A DNA stretch of 64,000 nucleotides from Cyrtodaria siliqua. Taxonomy: Eukaryota > Mollusca > Bivalvia > Adapedonta > Hiatellidae. The notes below the pieces were generated by a model. That model saw only the letters and a list, made by a program, of their open reading frames with translations, made no database searches and was not told where the DNA came from. The first letter of the stretch is position 1. The number at the start of each line of letters is the position of its first letter. The translations under genes and the position numbers were made by a program. The stretch is taken from assembly GCA_037043455.1 (NCBI GenBank), contig JAWPHD010000289.1:186001-250000 (forward strand), in the 5' to 3' direction. This document shows positions 1 to 11,833 of this stretch, one piece after another.

Positions 1-140
1 TGAAATTAACAATTATATCAATATCGAAAATATGCAATTTCGATATCGAAAATAAAATCTTATTTCGGATATCGCATTTCCGATATCGAAAATGTATATT
101 CCGTTAGCGGGAATTGTATTTCCGATTTCGAAAAGAAGAG
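1..140. repeat. degenerate tandem repeat with CGATATCG palindromes
   Basis: A motif close to TTTCCGATATCGAAAAT recurs about five times at the left edge of the window. Looser versions (GCATTTCCGGTATC) reappear near 732-775. The CGATATCG core is self-complementary. It reads as low-complexity repeat DNA with no coding content. Confidence 0.55.
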
Positions 141-243
141 TTTTTGAAATATCTGGAATGAAATGAATAGTTTTGACCGCCGTTGAACGAATCGGATATA
201 TTATTTATTTATTATTACAATCGGGTATTGGTGTATTGTATTA

Positions 244-316
244 GTTGCTCGGTAGTCCAGTTGGTAGAGGGTTGGACCGGGTCAAAATCCGTAGGTTCGA
301 GTCCCGGTCGGGTCGC
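244..316 (+). repeat. tRNA-like sequence, probable SINE head
   Basis: An A-box-like TAGTCCAGTTGG is followed about 43 bases later by a B-box-like GGTTCGAGTCC, the spacing of a type 2 Pol III promoter. The ends (GCTCGG against GGGTCGCA) do not make a 7-bp acceptor stem and the T stem is imperfect, so this is not a convincing functional tRNA. It is more likely a tRNA-derived SINE head or tRNA relic. A short T run follows near 319. Confidence 0.4.
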
Positions 317-779
317 AGATTTTGTTATGTGTGACTTAAACTGAGATCATATCCGATGATATGCCCATCTCCAAATCGTCCTAGGGATGCAACTGTCTAT
401 TACGCCCAACCGACCAATATGTTTATATAGGCTGAAACCTTCCTAACTATCGCGCCTACGTATCTCAACTTGCGACATACGGGGTTCGGAGTTTTTCCAC
501 CTGAGAAATTGCTGTAAAACTGAGTGTCTGCTTAAAGAGAAATCGATAAAATAATTACATATAAATAGCAAGTCAGATGCTCCCCCAGCCACGAACCTCC
601 CCCGCACCCCCTCCCCCCCCACTCCCACACACAATACGTGCACACCTGATTCCGCTCCTAGTTTTAAGCACATACATATGCTGCTGAATCCGGAACGAGG
701 CTGTAGGGAGACGCTATTGATTTAAAATTAATCGCATTTCCGGTATCTCCGGTATCGGAAGTGCAATTTCCGACATGCA
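317..779. other. no gene recognised
   Basis: Nothing convincing is coded here. A C/CT-rich stretch lies at about 581-625. The open frame on the minus strand has no recognisable domain and is glycine/valine-rich low-complexity translation. Confidence 0.4.
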
Positions 780-2590
780 TCCTGTATCATTATTAATTGG
801 TTAACAGAATTTTAGCACGTACTTTTGTCATAAGTTGTCCAACATTAACCAGTGCCAGGCACATTGAGCTGGATGGTATGTAAGTTGATATGTGGAATGC
901 TTATGTATTTCTTACAAGCATCCCTATTTTAAAATACCAGTATCGAATATTATACAGATATTAGAAAAGGAGTATTTATGTTAAAGATGCTCTACCTATA
1001 TCTTTTTGTCCACCAATTGATATAAACTTTACTTAATTGTAAAGATGACTATGAAAAAGGTAAACGGCAATAATTTCAACCCATGTAATATACGTTTTGC
1101 TGGGGAAAAACAGGATAGAAAAGATCGGATTTTTTGAAATTGTATTCGTAATTGTTTTAGACAAGCCGATTACGGAGATTTTCCGATCTTATTCGTTTAC
1201 AATCGGAACTGCCTCGTTGGATTGGCGACGAGTTCCGATCGATTCGTTTACTATCGGAACTGCCCCGAGTAGTTTGTTTTCGTTCAACTGATGGCATTGC
1301 GCATGTCCGATAAAATCGTAAAAAATCGTAGTTCTCCGGCAGGTATAAACGGCTGGGCAGCATTTTATTCAAGATATTGTTTTGATCATAATGAATAATT
1401 TACAGAACTGGAATACGAACCGTGTTGCTTCTTAGAATACTCATAAAATAGCTTTGCATACATATAAATGCAGTAATATTGATTATTAAATATTTTACAT
1501 TAAAAATCGCGTAGATATAGGTAGTGCCTCTTTAAGTGTGAATTTTACTCCCATATAGGCTTATTCATATTTTGCATTAGATAGTGCATGACTGTGTGTA
1601 TAAAAGAAAAAAAGTATGATAATGGACCTTTGGAAACAGCCGAGCACAACACATACGAAATATTGCAGTCTCGGTTTGATTGAGACTGTTCATGAGCGGT
1701 AGTGAAATATGCTAGCTACCGCTCACGCCCTCTAGCCCCGGGTTGAATGATATGAATGATGATTGAATGATATGAAAATATTTTGTATACCATCTTCTCC
1801 ATATACATTTGTTTATGTTGTTTCATTTCGTATTACCTGCCATAGTATTGTGTTAACTGTTTGTATCCTCACAGGCCTTAAGGCCTGTTGGTATGTTGAG
1901 TAAAATATATATATGTTAAACAAATGGATAAAGAATGCACTACAGCTTATAATTACAAACGTGTTGGACAGACAATATGAACTAGCCGCTTCTTTCTCAC
2001 CATTAATATCAATAATGTTTTCTTGAAACGATATCATGTATATTTATATCATTGGCTTAGGTAAACAGGTTAATGCTTAATTGAATAGATTTCACTGGCT
2101 TTTAATCGTGTCAATTAATATGAGTTTTAACTCTGCTGGTAAAAGGTGGTGGGACGTAAGAACAAATCACTAACACGTACTTCAAAATTAGAAAACGTGT
2201 TACGTTGCTACTGACACTTGGACGCTTTATTCAAGGTGTTTCATGCAACTAAGTAAACTTTATATAATGCTTTAAGGTATTAGAAAGAGACCAAATATCT
2301 TTATAGCCGTTGCCTGATGGTGTGTTTCAACACCCAGCCTATCTGACGAAATAATATAATCTGCTGAAATTCTTTCTTATCAAGTATATTGTATAAATAT
2401 ACTATTTTTGAGCTATTAATGTACAATAAAGGTAAATGATCACATTACCTTACAGGTTACATACAACCCGAAACATAACATGGAGTTTCTCGACAGCTGC
2501 ATCCGTTTAATAGATTAACGTTGGTTGATGGAATACGATTTAACAAAAATACGTTGTAAATGCTGTAATCATGACAATAAAAGTAAATCT
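780..2590 (+). repeat. duplicated block D1, copy 1 (interrupted)
   Basis: The stretches 780-985 and 1915-2590 align by eye with 8275-9305, for example GTGGAATGCTTATGTATTTC, AATGGATAAAGAATGCAC, GGTGGGACGTAAG and CATGGAGTTTCTCGACAGC. A third partial copy is at 11455-11835. About 930 bases (985-1915) are absent from copy 2 and include a twin-hairpin A block. It is non-coding, diverged and in the same orientation as the other copies. Confidence 0.6.
1601..1745 (+). repeat. twin-hairpin repeat, A block only
   Basis: It starts at AAAAAGTATGATAATGGACC and runs through GTCTCGGTTTGATTGAGAC (hairpin 1) and TGAGCGGTAG...CTACCGCTCA (hairpin 2) to CCCCGGGTTGA. The B block is missing, so this is a truncated or solo A copy of the dispersed twin-hairpin family. 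Confidence 0.75.
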
Positions 2591-2599
2591 TACAATGTT

Positions 2600-3960
2600 T
2601 TCTAGTACGGAAATACAGTTGTGGATAAAGATACATGAACGGGACGTTAAATTTGGTAATTACATAAGTTGCTATCTCATGGATGTATTCTAACTGCATA
2701 TATATAAAACTAACTGATATCCGGTTTATTTTTATCGCGCATGCGCAGATATTTTTTTGTAAACATTTGAGGATATTATTTACTGGACGGTAGGGCAATG
2801 TCATTTTCATTAAGCATTTTAAACTTATTGCACAAATGTTCGTGGATAAGATTGTGGAAAAGTTCGTGACGAAAGATAGGTTCGGGTTTATATTGTAAGT
2901 GTTGAGGTAATGTATTGGATAGATATAGTTGAAAGTAGGTCACAGGAGCTCAACTGACTATTGTCAAGAGACACTCGGCACTGCCACTGAGTACCAGCTC
3001 ACTAATTCAGTAACAGAGCTGCTCAGTCTCACTTCGACTCGTCAAACGGTACCGTAAATTGCCCAGTACCGAGCTACGTAACCCGACACCAGAGTAAATA
3101 TTTACATTGAACGTCTCGGGTTACTGCGTGCTTAGTCGCAGTATAATTTGAGAAAGTGTGGGACCCTAAATTTTCCAAGAAGGAATGGACAGGTAGGCCT
3201 TTATTACGCTTTTAAACTGTGGTAACTTTTTATCGATCGGACCGCCGTGAAGTCAAAGACAAAAGTTATCAACATATCAGCCTATTCTTAAACAGTGACT
3301 CGAACTATGATACCGTTTGTGTCAATTTACTGGTGAACGCGAAACTGGGAACCAGTCAAAATTGAACCTATTTCCAACACGGAAGTAAAAGAAAATGAGA
3401 TGATTGTTATTCGGGTCATTTGGTAAAAGATTAAGGTCACTGTTACTATAAATAGGATTTTGGTTGCCATTCAATAACAGTAGATTCCCTTGACGGATTT
3501 AGCAAAAAATTCACCTCATCGGAATTAGCATGGGATTGTTATTTAGGTTATCCAAAGGTCAAGGACACTATTACTAAAAATAATAATTGATTTTTATCTC
3601 GACTACTCCTCTGAAATTACTGGATGTTTTTTCATGAAACGTTACAGGAGTGTTGCCCATGACGTCTAATGGATCCTAGCAAACATTAACGTTGAAATCC
3701 AATATGGCCGCCAAAGCCAAATCTAGATTTTTAAAAAACAAGTTTGTAGCGACTACTTCTTGGAAACTATAAATGATATTGATATATGATTCACCTATAG
3801 GGAACTTCTTATTTGCTGAATTTGTTTTCACCGGGTTTCATTTTAATGAAATGTTGGAATTAATTCATAAACCTCCAGCTTCATCTGGTCGATTCAAAGG
3901 CCATGCTTTAAGAGTTAAGATCAGTGCTCAGAATGGATGTTTATAATTATGTAAATATAC
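2600..3960. other. no gene recognised
   Basis: Unique-looking AT-rich DNA separates D1 copy 1 from the next twin-hairpin repeat. I see no domain-bearing reading frame, RNA gene or obvious terminal repeat in it. Confidence 0.4.
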
Positions 3961-3964
3961 AGTA

Positions 3965-4315
3965 TAAAAAAGAGTATGCTAATGGACCTTTGGAAATGAC
4001 CGAAAACGATACATTTCAAATAGTGCAGTCTCGGTTTGATTGAAACTGTTCATGAGCGGTAGTGAATAATATGCTAGCTACCGCTCACGCCCTCTAGCCC
4101 CGGGTTGAGCAGAACTCAATATTTATAAAATAGTACAACAATTTTAAACCATCCCGAAGATGGCATGCATATGGCGGTGGACATTGAGTGTAACGCATCT
4201 CCATGTCGTACGGCGTATGGTCCAAGTATCTAATAAAATTAAATGCCCCGAAGAGCGAAATAAACATAATGGAATTTAGTTGGGAGCAGCGGTTATGAAG
4301 CCTACATATCACAAG
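3965..4315 (+). repeat. twin-hairpin repeat, A block plus part of B
   Basis: It contains the A block with both hairpins, then the B-block landmarks CATCCCGAAGATGGCATGC, GTCGTACGGCGTATGGTC, CCCCGAAGAGCGAAATAAAC and GCAGCGGTTATGAAGCC. It ends abruptly after ATATCACAAG, so the 3' part of B is missing. Confidence 0.8.
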
Positions 4316-4382
4316 TTTAGGTTTGCTTCAGGTAAAATATGTTTAATCTAAATTAATTTAGCTCTGTGCTGTTGGGAACATA

Positions 4383-4457
4383 TCTGTAGTGTAGGGAAGC
4401 GTGGTTTTCTTTCGAGAAAAGAGATCCAGGTTCGAGTCCTGGCGGGGATCCTGGCAC
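4383..4457 (+). repeat. tRNA-like sequence, probable SINE head
   Basis: An A-box-like TAGTGTAGGG and a perfect 5-bp T stem with loop (CCAGG TTCGAGT CCTGG) are about 44 bases apart. The anticodon arm is irregular (TTTTC...GAAAA with a 6-base loop) and no acceptor stem pairs. It is a Pol III type 2 relic, most likely a SINE head. Confidence 0.4.
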
Positions 4458-5400
4458 AGTTACTGATATGTACAAACATTTTTCGATAGAAATCAGACAA
4501 AACCAAAGAAAAATATTATTAAACTATGATTACAAACTGCGAACAATACACATATTTACTGCATTCTGATTGGTTAGTCATTCTTAAAAGTGTCCTGTTA
4601 TTTTTCAATAATACGTCAAAATAAAATAGTTCCAATTGCGCAGGCGCAGACTAAAATGGATGTCCAATATTTTGTTTGAGCGGCGAAAGGGGTCCGGGGT
4701 ATGCTCGGGCTTTCAAACACTATATTAGGGAAAAAATGGAACGGTACCGGCTTCCGACCTCCCACCTGGCTACGCCCCTGATTTTCTTTCCTATTTACGA
4801 TGACGTAACGAAAGTTACATGACGTCACTTTTTTAAACCATAACGTCACAACGAATGTAAATAAACAGCGGATTTAAACAGAAACTCAGTAAAGGTAACG
4901 CTATTTATGATTATGTGTACAGTATGTCATGTTCGTTTAAAAAGCTTAATCAATAAGAATAACCGATATTTTAAACCTTTTTCCGCTGGTAAAATGGTGC
5001 ACTCTGGCGAGTTAATCGGAGTTTTGGGGATAAAAAGAGCATAGCCTATCAGGGAAAAGGTTTTTGGTCGGGATTTGCAGTGCCTTAAAGCATCTTCTCA
5101 GTACGCCACTAGAATTATATTTTTAGGAAACGTAAAAATTTAGGCCTCGATCTATTTGGAAATGTGTGATTTGGCTCATCGGTTCAACTGAAATTACTTT
5201 AATTCTGAGCATACTGGGGCATGTGAAATAAAATCGACGGTCAGCAAAGATTATCATTCAGGGGCGTACCTGGGCATACGCACGTACGCACATGTGTACA
5301 GGCTATTAAAGAAGCAAACAAAAAAAATGGGCTAAAAATGCGACAAATGCAATAAAACTGAAGGTATAGTGGGTTAGGCACATTTGTGAATCCAAAACGT
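4458..5400. other. gene-free; two outward-facing hAT-like ends
   Basis: No gene is visible. GGCTACGCCCCTG (about 4769-4781) and CAGGGGCGTACC (about 5259-5270) are inverted relative to each other and resemble the CAGGGGCGTAGCC ends of hAT-type elements. They face away from each other, so they look like ends of two different insertions and not one bounded element. Confidence 0.3.
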
Positions 5401-5401
5401 C

Positions 5402-5475
5402 GATGATGGGTCACAAATCTTGTATAAAACCGCTTCGCTGCGCTACGCGGTTTTATACAATTTGTGACCCATCAT
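5402..5475. repeat. near-perfect palindrome (foldback hairpin)
   Basis: The left arm GATGGGTCACAAATCTTG, then TATAAAACCGC, pairs with the right arm GCGGTTTTATACAA, then TTTGTGACCCATC. The stem is about 29 bp with one extra base, around a 13-base TTCGCTGCGCTAC loop. It looks like the core of a foldback MITE. Confidence 0.8.
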
Positions 5476-5719
5476 TGCCGTGTTATATTTCGATAATATC
5501 GCAAAAAATGAAAACAATCCTTAAATAATTATTTTTATACAATTATTATATATAACTCATTGTTTTATTTATATAGTACTCAGGTCGGCAAACAAAGATT
5601 TTGTCACCTCCACCATTTTGGAGATGTGTCACTTGACTGATAATTAATTGGTCAAATTCTTGCTATTATGTCATGCTAACAAAAATTCACTGCCTTTCAA
5701 ACATGTCCGTACTCCCCAT

Positions 5720-5741
5720 GCTATAATACATGTATTATAGC
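5720..5741. repeat. 22-bp perfect palindrome
   Basis: GCTATAATACA is followed directly by TGTATTATAGC. It is perfectly self-complementary with no loop. It sits just before duplicated block D2. Confidence 0.7.
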
Positions 5742-5744
5742 TTT

Positions 5745-7140
5745 TCTTGTTATTGTTAACACACGTGTTAATGCGTTGTGAGTGAGGTAATGGCGCGCCA
5801 ACATATCGAAGTACGACACACTTACTTCTCGACTTTCGCATCTACATTTACATAAAAATATTTTGTTTTAATTTGTAGTAGAAGAAATGTATAACGAAAT
5901 ATATGTGTGCAACGTCATTGTAGAAGAAAACCATATTTATTTTGGAACTACTGCAATCACTTAATAGTAATCTAATTATTTAATAATATGGATATAAAAA
6001 TTGAACAGGAAAAGTAGCATAAGGACGACAGTCAACTACAAACACATACAGACACAAAGAACAACTTTAATAATGAACAAAATGCAAAATCAGCCATCAC
6101 AAACACAAAAGGGTTAACAATAGGGCTACCGCCTTGGAACGGTCAGAGGCAAAAAAGACCGCTTGGGGTTTAAACCATGTTCTAGGGTGCAACAAATCTC
6201 ACACGTACCCTACTTCATCCCAATAAAACGGGACAGTGTAAATAAAGAAATCCCCGACATGAACTATTTTCTAACCAACAAGGCACCATTAATAGACAAT
6301 ATAAGTAAAACACAAAGATGCTCGTGTATATATAAATACAAAAAAAGCAATAGCCTAGAAAGCCACAAAGAAGGCACTGAATGATTTGGCAGAAGATAGA
6401 GCAACATTAGAACAAACCATTGAGAGCACGACAAGACAAGATTGTAGACAAACATCAAACGTCACCGTCCTTTTGGGCTTTAGGTAGACGTCATATTAAG
6501 GTCCACAACCTGTCCGGTTATCGCACAATTGAAGAGGAAGGAATGGTTGCGAACTGTAAATGGGTCCACCACCAATCATGCAGTGCGTTGCAATATGTCA
6601 TATTTCATATCCCAATCACTGAAACTAAGAATGTGTAACATATATAAAAAAGGACACTTCTCTTTGTACATGATTTATATTTATGCAATTTTAAATACTT
6701 TTCTGATGATACATGTATAAATTATACATGTCGTAAACGACGAATAAATCTATAACTTAATACCTTGAGACTGAATACAGAATGTTTTGTTTTGTACTGT
6801 TAATGCAATACATATTGTACTTCAATCCGTATAATATATGACTCTTAGCTTTTAAAGCACTGTCAAGTTTAGTGGTTGACTAATTTGCTCTTTGATTGCA
6901 AGCTGACCTGACGGATGGTGTACCCTCTGATGGCGTCTACATCAATCATGAACTGGGTGTTTAATATTTGTCTTTAATCTTGTTTTGTCGTACTGCCATT
7001 AACGCATTATTCTCTTGGTGACCTGTCTTCCGCCGTGTCATTGAGTTATTACATTGTGTCTGGCAAAGCTGTTTCTATTTACATTAATATTTGCAGTAGC
7101 ATTTTTGTATTTTACTTATATTGCCTTTAAAGTAGCCATC
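5745..7140 (+). repeat. duplicated block D2, copy 1 (PLE-derived, interrupted)
   Basis: 5745-5990 and 6595-7140 match 10238-11160 (GTTAACACACGTGT, TTCGACTTTCGCA, TACATTTACATAAA, GTGTACCCT, TAATATTTGTCTT). The second half resembles the end of the PLE frame plus its 3' UTR. A minus-strand PLE tail at about 5992-6594 interrupts it, flanked by AATATG on both sides. Confidence 0.6.
5992..6594 (-). mobile_element. Naiad-like PLE 3' end, inserted in D2
   Basis: Read on the minus strand, it runs from the end of the RT-linked frame (complement of GTGCGTTGCAATATG, coding LQRTA) through the family 3' UTR (complements of AATGACTTGGCAGAAG, ATGCTCGTGTATAT, CCTTGGAACGGTC) to the terminus near 5997. It is severely 5'-truncated. 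Possible 6-bp AATATG flanks agree with target-primed insertion. Confidence 0.7.
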
Positions 7141-7194
7141 CCGCCTATAACACCATATTTTCACAATATGTATACACCGTTCATAAACCTACTG

Positions 7195-7603
7195 AAAAGA
7201 AATATAAAAAGATCGGACAGGGAAAGTAGCATTGAAGGAGGACAGTCAACCACAAAACACAGAAACAAACAGGCAAACAGACCAACAAGAAGGAAAAAGC
7301 AATAATAAATGCAAACGACATCACAAACACAAAAGGGTTGACAATAGGGCTACTGCCTTGGAACGGTCAGTGGCAAAATAGGCCACTGGGGTTTTAAACC
7401 GGTTCTAGGGTGCACCAAAACTCACACTTACCCTACTGTCATCCCATTAAAACAGGACAGTGTAAATAAAGAAATCCCCGCCATGATCTAATCTCTAACC
7501 AACAAGGCAGCATCAATAGGCAATATAAGTAAAACACAAATATGCTCGTGTAAATATAATACAAAAAGAACAATAGCCTAGAAAGCCACAATGAAGGTAC
7601 TTA
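7195..7603 (-). mobile_element. Naiad-like PLE 3' UTR tail
   Basis: It starts at the terminal AAATATAAAAAGATCGGACA and reads on the minus strand through GGACAGTCAACC, CAAAAGGGTTGACAATAGGG, CCTTGGAACGGTCAG and GCCTAGAAAGCC. It is a solo tail without RT coding sequence. The short plus-strand open frame across its left end has no domain and is a shadow. Confidence 0.75.
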
Positions 7604-8100
7604 ATAACGTAATTGAAGCGATATACGGCAATCTTGTAGTAGTTTTCAAGAATTAAAATTAACACCTACATTTGTTTATACAAAATCTTTTTGACTTTAA
7701 ACATTTCTTAAATTTAAATATATGGAAATACAAGGTAAAGTGTTGCTTGTATCTTTATTATTATACATAGTTTAACATATATAATTGATGCAATATAAAA
7801 TGTAATTAGCAATTACCAATATATGTAAAGAGAAATTTATTTGGAGCTAATTAAATCATTTGCAAATAAAAACAATTCTCTTGTGTCCCTTTAAGATTAA
7901 CATTGTTCTTTCAAATTCATAGAGCATCTACATTTACTTAATATTGAACTTTGCAAAATTAAAATGGTACTCATAATAGTGCCGACATTTGTGTTTTGAA
8001 GTTAATGTGTAATGCTTCTTTCTTTGTTTGAGCATGTTTTGCATAATCCCTGGAACAGAGAAAACGTCAAATATTCTTGCTATCTTTTTTTACTGGTTGA
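7604..8100. other. no gene recognised
   Basis: AT-rich spacer DNA between a PLE tail and duplicated block D1 copy 2. No coding or structural signal is seen. Confidence 0.35.
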
Positions 8101-9305
8101 TTAGCTGATACTAATTTATAGTTTGCCAAAGATGAACACGACAGGAAAAACAAAACCTTAGCCAATCGGCCAAATGAAAAACAGTGTCAGCGAAATCGAT
8201 GGAATAAGATTATAAATACGATAACACCTGTAATCTGATGCTAGATTGGGATGATTAGAACTTCAGGAATGGTTTGCATACTGTGTAATTAGTAACGGGT
8301 TAACAGGATATTAGCATGCACTTTTCTCATTAGTTTTCCAACATCGCACAGTGACACTTTGAGCTTGATATTATGTGAGTAAATATGTGGAATGCTTATT
8401 TATTTCTTATAAGCATTCATAATTTAAAGCACCAGTATCAAATATAATACAGGTATTAGAAAATGCATATTTATGTTAAGAAAATGGATAAAGCAAGCAC
8501 TTCAGCTTATAATTACAGGCGTGTTGGAGACAATGTATAAAGACGATAACGACTAGCCGCTTCCTTCTCACCATTAACATCAATACTCTTCTAGAAATAA
8601 TATCATGTATCTCATTTACGTTGGCTTAAGTAAACACATGAATGTATAATTGAATATATTTCATATGTTTTAATAGTTTCAAATAATATTAGTTTTAACT
8701 GTACTGGTAAATTGTGGTGGGACGTAAGGCAAATTAACTAACAAGTACTTCAAAACTAGAAACGGACACTTGGTAGGTTATTTGATGGTAGTCTATTCAA
8801 CTAAGTAAACCGTTTTTCCACTGACCGTGCCAATGCGGTAGCCCTATTTCAACTCTGTTTGTGTTTGTGACGTCATATTCCTGTATTCCTTATTAACATT
8901 GCCATTCATATTGTCTTTTTGCGTGTTTTTGGGTTTACTGTGAAAGATGCATTTCCTGTTCGACTGTTATACCTATTTTTATATAATGCTTCAGCGCATT
9001 CGAAAGAAAGCAACTACCTTTAAAGCCGTAGACTCATGGTGTGTTTCAAATCCCAACCTACCTGACGAAATAATATAATCTGCTGAAAATCTTTCTTTTC
9101 AAGTACATTGTATAAATACACTATTTTCGAGTTATTAGTGTACAATAAAAAGTAAACGATCTCATTAGCTTACAGGTTACATACAACCCGAAACATTACA
9201 TGGAGTTTCTCGACAGCTGCATTAGTTGTATGATTAATGTTGATTGATGGAATACAATTTAACAAACAATACGTTCTAAATACTGTAGTCATGGCAATAA
9301 ATGTA
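8100..9305 (+). repeat. duplicated block D1, copy 2
   Basis: It aligns with 780-2590 (without that copy's 985-1915 insert) and, at 8100-8480, with 11455-11835 (TTTGCCAAAGATGAA, AAACCTTAGCCA, AACAGTGTC). A 167-bp PLE tail (8812-8978) interrupts it, splitting the match AACTAAGTAAAC / TATATAATGCTT seen intact in copy 1. Confidence 0.6.
8812..8978 (+). mobile_element. solo PLE 3' terminus inserted in D1
   Basis: It contains CCACTGACCGTGCCAATGCG, GTAGCCCTATTTCAAC, TTTGTGTTTGTGACGTC and terminal CCTGTTCGACTGTTATACC. The empty site is visible in D1 copy 1 near 2254-2260, which fixes both borders of this extremely short insertion. Confidence 0.75.
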
Positions 9306-9306
9306 A

Positions 9307-10232
9307 TTTAATACGGGGTTTATATATCCCAGCTCATTCGTTTTTCTAGAGCTTGTAATGATGTTATATACTTTAATGGTCTAAATCAAGTATTCGTTAT
9401 GACAAACTACGTACATCGTTCTCACAATTCTACCGCCGCTATGCAAACATATTGGAGAAGTACAACACCAACCTTAAAACACTTCTGCGACTAGGAATAT
9501 CACAGTCCTTGTTTTATGGAGATATGAGCTATAAACGTCGAAAGTTAAAGGGATCTGGCGAGTTTCCTGATCACTTTACAAAAAATTAATCAGGAAGTTC
9601 GTCAGAAAAGGGTACGACCATTTAGTATTATGACGTGCTGCATGTTTAGTGATTGACCCCTCTACAGTCAGTCACTACGCTTCACTTTTTGCATGACTGG
9701 ACAACCTCTTTGGACCCTATGATTGCACCTTCTGAAACTCTGAGCAAGGGAGGTAGGTGCATGAGCTTTCGCCCTTCGGGTTTTCTGGTCGTACCCTAGA
9801 TTTATTGTTGTTCTCTTTAGATGCAACTGCTGTGGTTGTTCAGTACAATTCTGGATACATCCTTAAATGTTTCTTATTTTGTATTTTATATAGCTTTACA
9901 ACAACATCTGATGTTTCTTTTGTTAGTTTCTCTGGATGTGGACTTTATTGTTAGAGAATTCCGTTTGATGGGATGTAGTTTTCTTTACACTGTCTTGTCT
10001 TTTTGGGCGCTGGAGACAGTATAATAGCGAGGATTGTGTACACATAAAATCGATTCAAGCTAACATGTAGGCCTACAGAGCGTTCCAAGTCGGTAACCCT
10101 GTCTTCACCACCATTTCTGTTGTATTTTGTTTTTTTCATTGTACAATTAAGTAAATATTGCTCATTGTTTGTAGTAAAGTGGGAACTTACGATGCCATTG
10201 CGTGTGGACTCTGTGGTTTCTATTGGACCATA
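9307..10232 (+). mobile_element. PLE family 2, RT C-terminal region and tail
   Basis: It begins inside the RT-linked frame (GVYISQLIRFSRACNDV), decays by frameshifts, continues through KFVRKGY- and DPSTVSHYASLF-like coding, then a family-2 3' UTR (CGGGTTTTCTGGTCGTACCC, TTCTGGATACATCC, GTCGGTAACCCTGTC) to about 10232. It aligns with 60700-61175 plus 61890-62400. It lies exactly between D1 copy 2 and D2 copy 2, so it inserted at that junction. Confidence 0.75.
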
Positions 10233-10237
10233 AATAT

Positions 10238-11160
10238 CATTTTACAATGTTTTGATTGTTAACACACGTGTGAATGTGTTAATGCGCCAACAGATTGGAG
10301 TAGCTCACACTTTATTTTCGACTTTCGCAACTACATTTACATAAACGTGTTTTGTTTTTTAATTTTTAGTAGATGAAATGCATTACGAAATTTGTTCAAA
10401 GTTATTGTAGAAGAAAACCCTCTGTTTTTAATTTATTGTTCTATTACATTCACTTAATAGTAAACTAATTAATAATATGTCATATCTCATATCCAAATCA
10501 CTAAAACTAAGAATTAAAATATATAAAAACCATTCCTCTACATTTACATAAACATCTTTTGTTTTTATTGTGTAGTAGAAGAAATGTATTACGAAATATA
10601 TGTGTGCAACGTTATTGTAGAAGAAAACCATCTGTTTTTAATGAATTGTTCTATTGCAGTCACCTAAAAGCAAACTAATTATTAATATGTCATATGTCAT
10701 AATTATTCAAATCGCTTATTATTATGCATTTGTTAATACTTTTCCGAAATAGATTCAAGTCTGAATTGGGAAAGTATTATTTGTTTTGTTCATGCAAACA
10801 CGGAATTTGTATTGTTACATTTCATTTAATATATGACTCTTATCTTGCAACGCACTGTCTGTTTTATGGTTGACCCATTTGCTCTTTGATTGTGAGATGG
10901 CAAGACTGATGGTGTACCCTACGATGTCGTAAACATAAATCATGAACAGGATGGTAGCGTTTAATATTTGTCTTCAATCTTGTCTTGTCGTACTTCCCCA
11001 AACAGTTTAGTCTCTTGATTTCCCGTCTTCTGTCGAGTCAATGAGTATTTACTTAAATTGTGTCTTGCTATGTTGTTGCTATTTATATTCATATATACAT
11101 GACCATGTTCGTATTTTACTTATTTTGCCTTTAATATCTGCATAGATTGTTAGATTGGTA
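10238..11160 (+). repeat. duplicated block D2, copy 2
   Basis: It matches 5745-7140 minus the insertion there. An internal direct duplication of about 200 bp (10333-10530 and 10540-10715) repeats TACATTTACATAAA, GTAGAAGAAAACC and ATTAATATGTCATAT. The 3' half resembles decayed PLE C-terminus and 3' UTR. Confidence 0.55.
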
Positions 11161-11454
11161 AAATACATTTAAAATTCGGTTAATTGGGTTGACAGCCTGA
11201 TAAAAAACCCATCGGCCGTTGAAAGACGTTACCCCTGTTGTCAACCCTTTATGTTTCTGGTTCCACATATTTTGCTTCTATGTTGACTTGTGTGTGTTGT
11301 TTGTTTCGAATGCTTGTTATTGGATGATTGAGTTTACTGGATTCTACACAGTCGATATGTGTATATAGTCTTGTACGTATGGCTGGACTGATGTGTCTTA
11401 TGATCGTCTTGTCGGCATGTTGTTTGTGAAGAGAAAATATCAGTCGTGCATGCT
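11161..11454. other. spacer with weak PLE-like traces
   Basis: GTTGTCAACCCTTTATG and the TGTGTGTTGTTTG segment resemble a decayed PLE 3' UTR, but the match is too poor to draw borders. Confidence 0.3.
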
Positions 11455-11833
11455 ATTAAAAAAATATATTTTGCCAAAGATGAATGCGTCCTGAAAAACA
11501 AAACCTTAGCCAGTATTTTAACTGAAAAACAGTGTCGATGAAATCGCTTGGCCTCCGATATTACCTGTAAACTGATGCTGGAATGTAATGGATCAAAACA
11601 TTAGGAAAGTGTTTGTATAATGTATCATCATTGATTGTTTAACAGGATTTTAACATGCACGTTATCATTAGTTTTGCAACATTACATTGATTGACAAATT
11701 GAGCTAAATTCTATGTGAGTAGATACGTTTAATGTTTATGAATTTCTTATAATCATTCGTAGATATACTTTTATGATATCTATAAACACCAATATACAGG
11801 TATTGAACAATGAGTATGTATGTTAACACATAG
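11455..11833 (+). repeat. duplicated block D1, copy 3 (truncated)
   Basis: It matches 8100-8480 (TTTGCCAAAGATGAATGCG, ACAAAACCTTAGCCAG, AACAGTGTCGATGAAATCGC). It stops where the composite element at 11834 begins, so that insertion probably truncated it. Confidence 0.55.
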
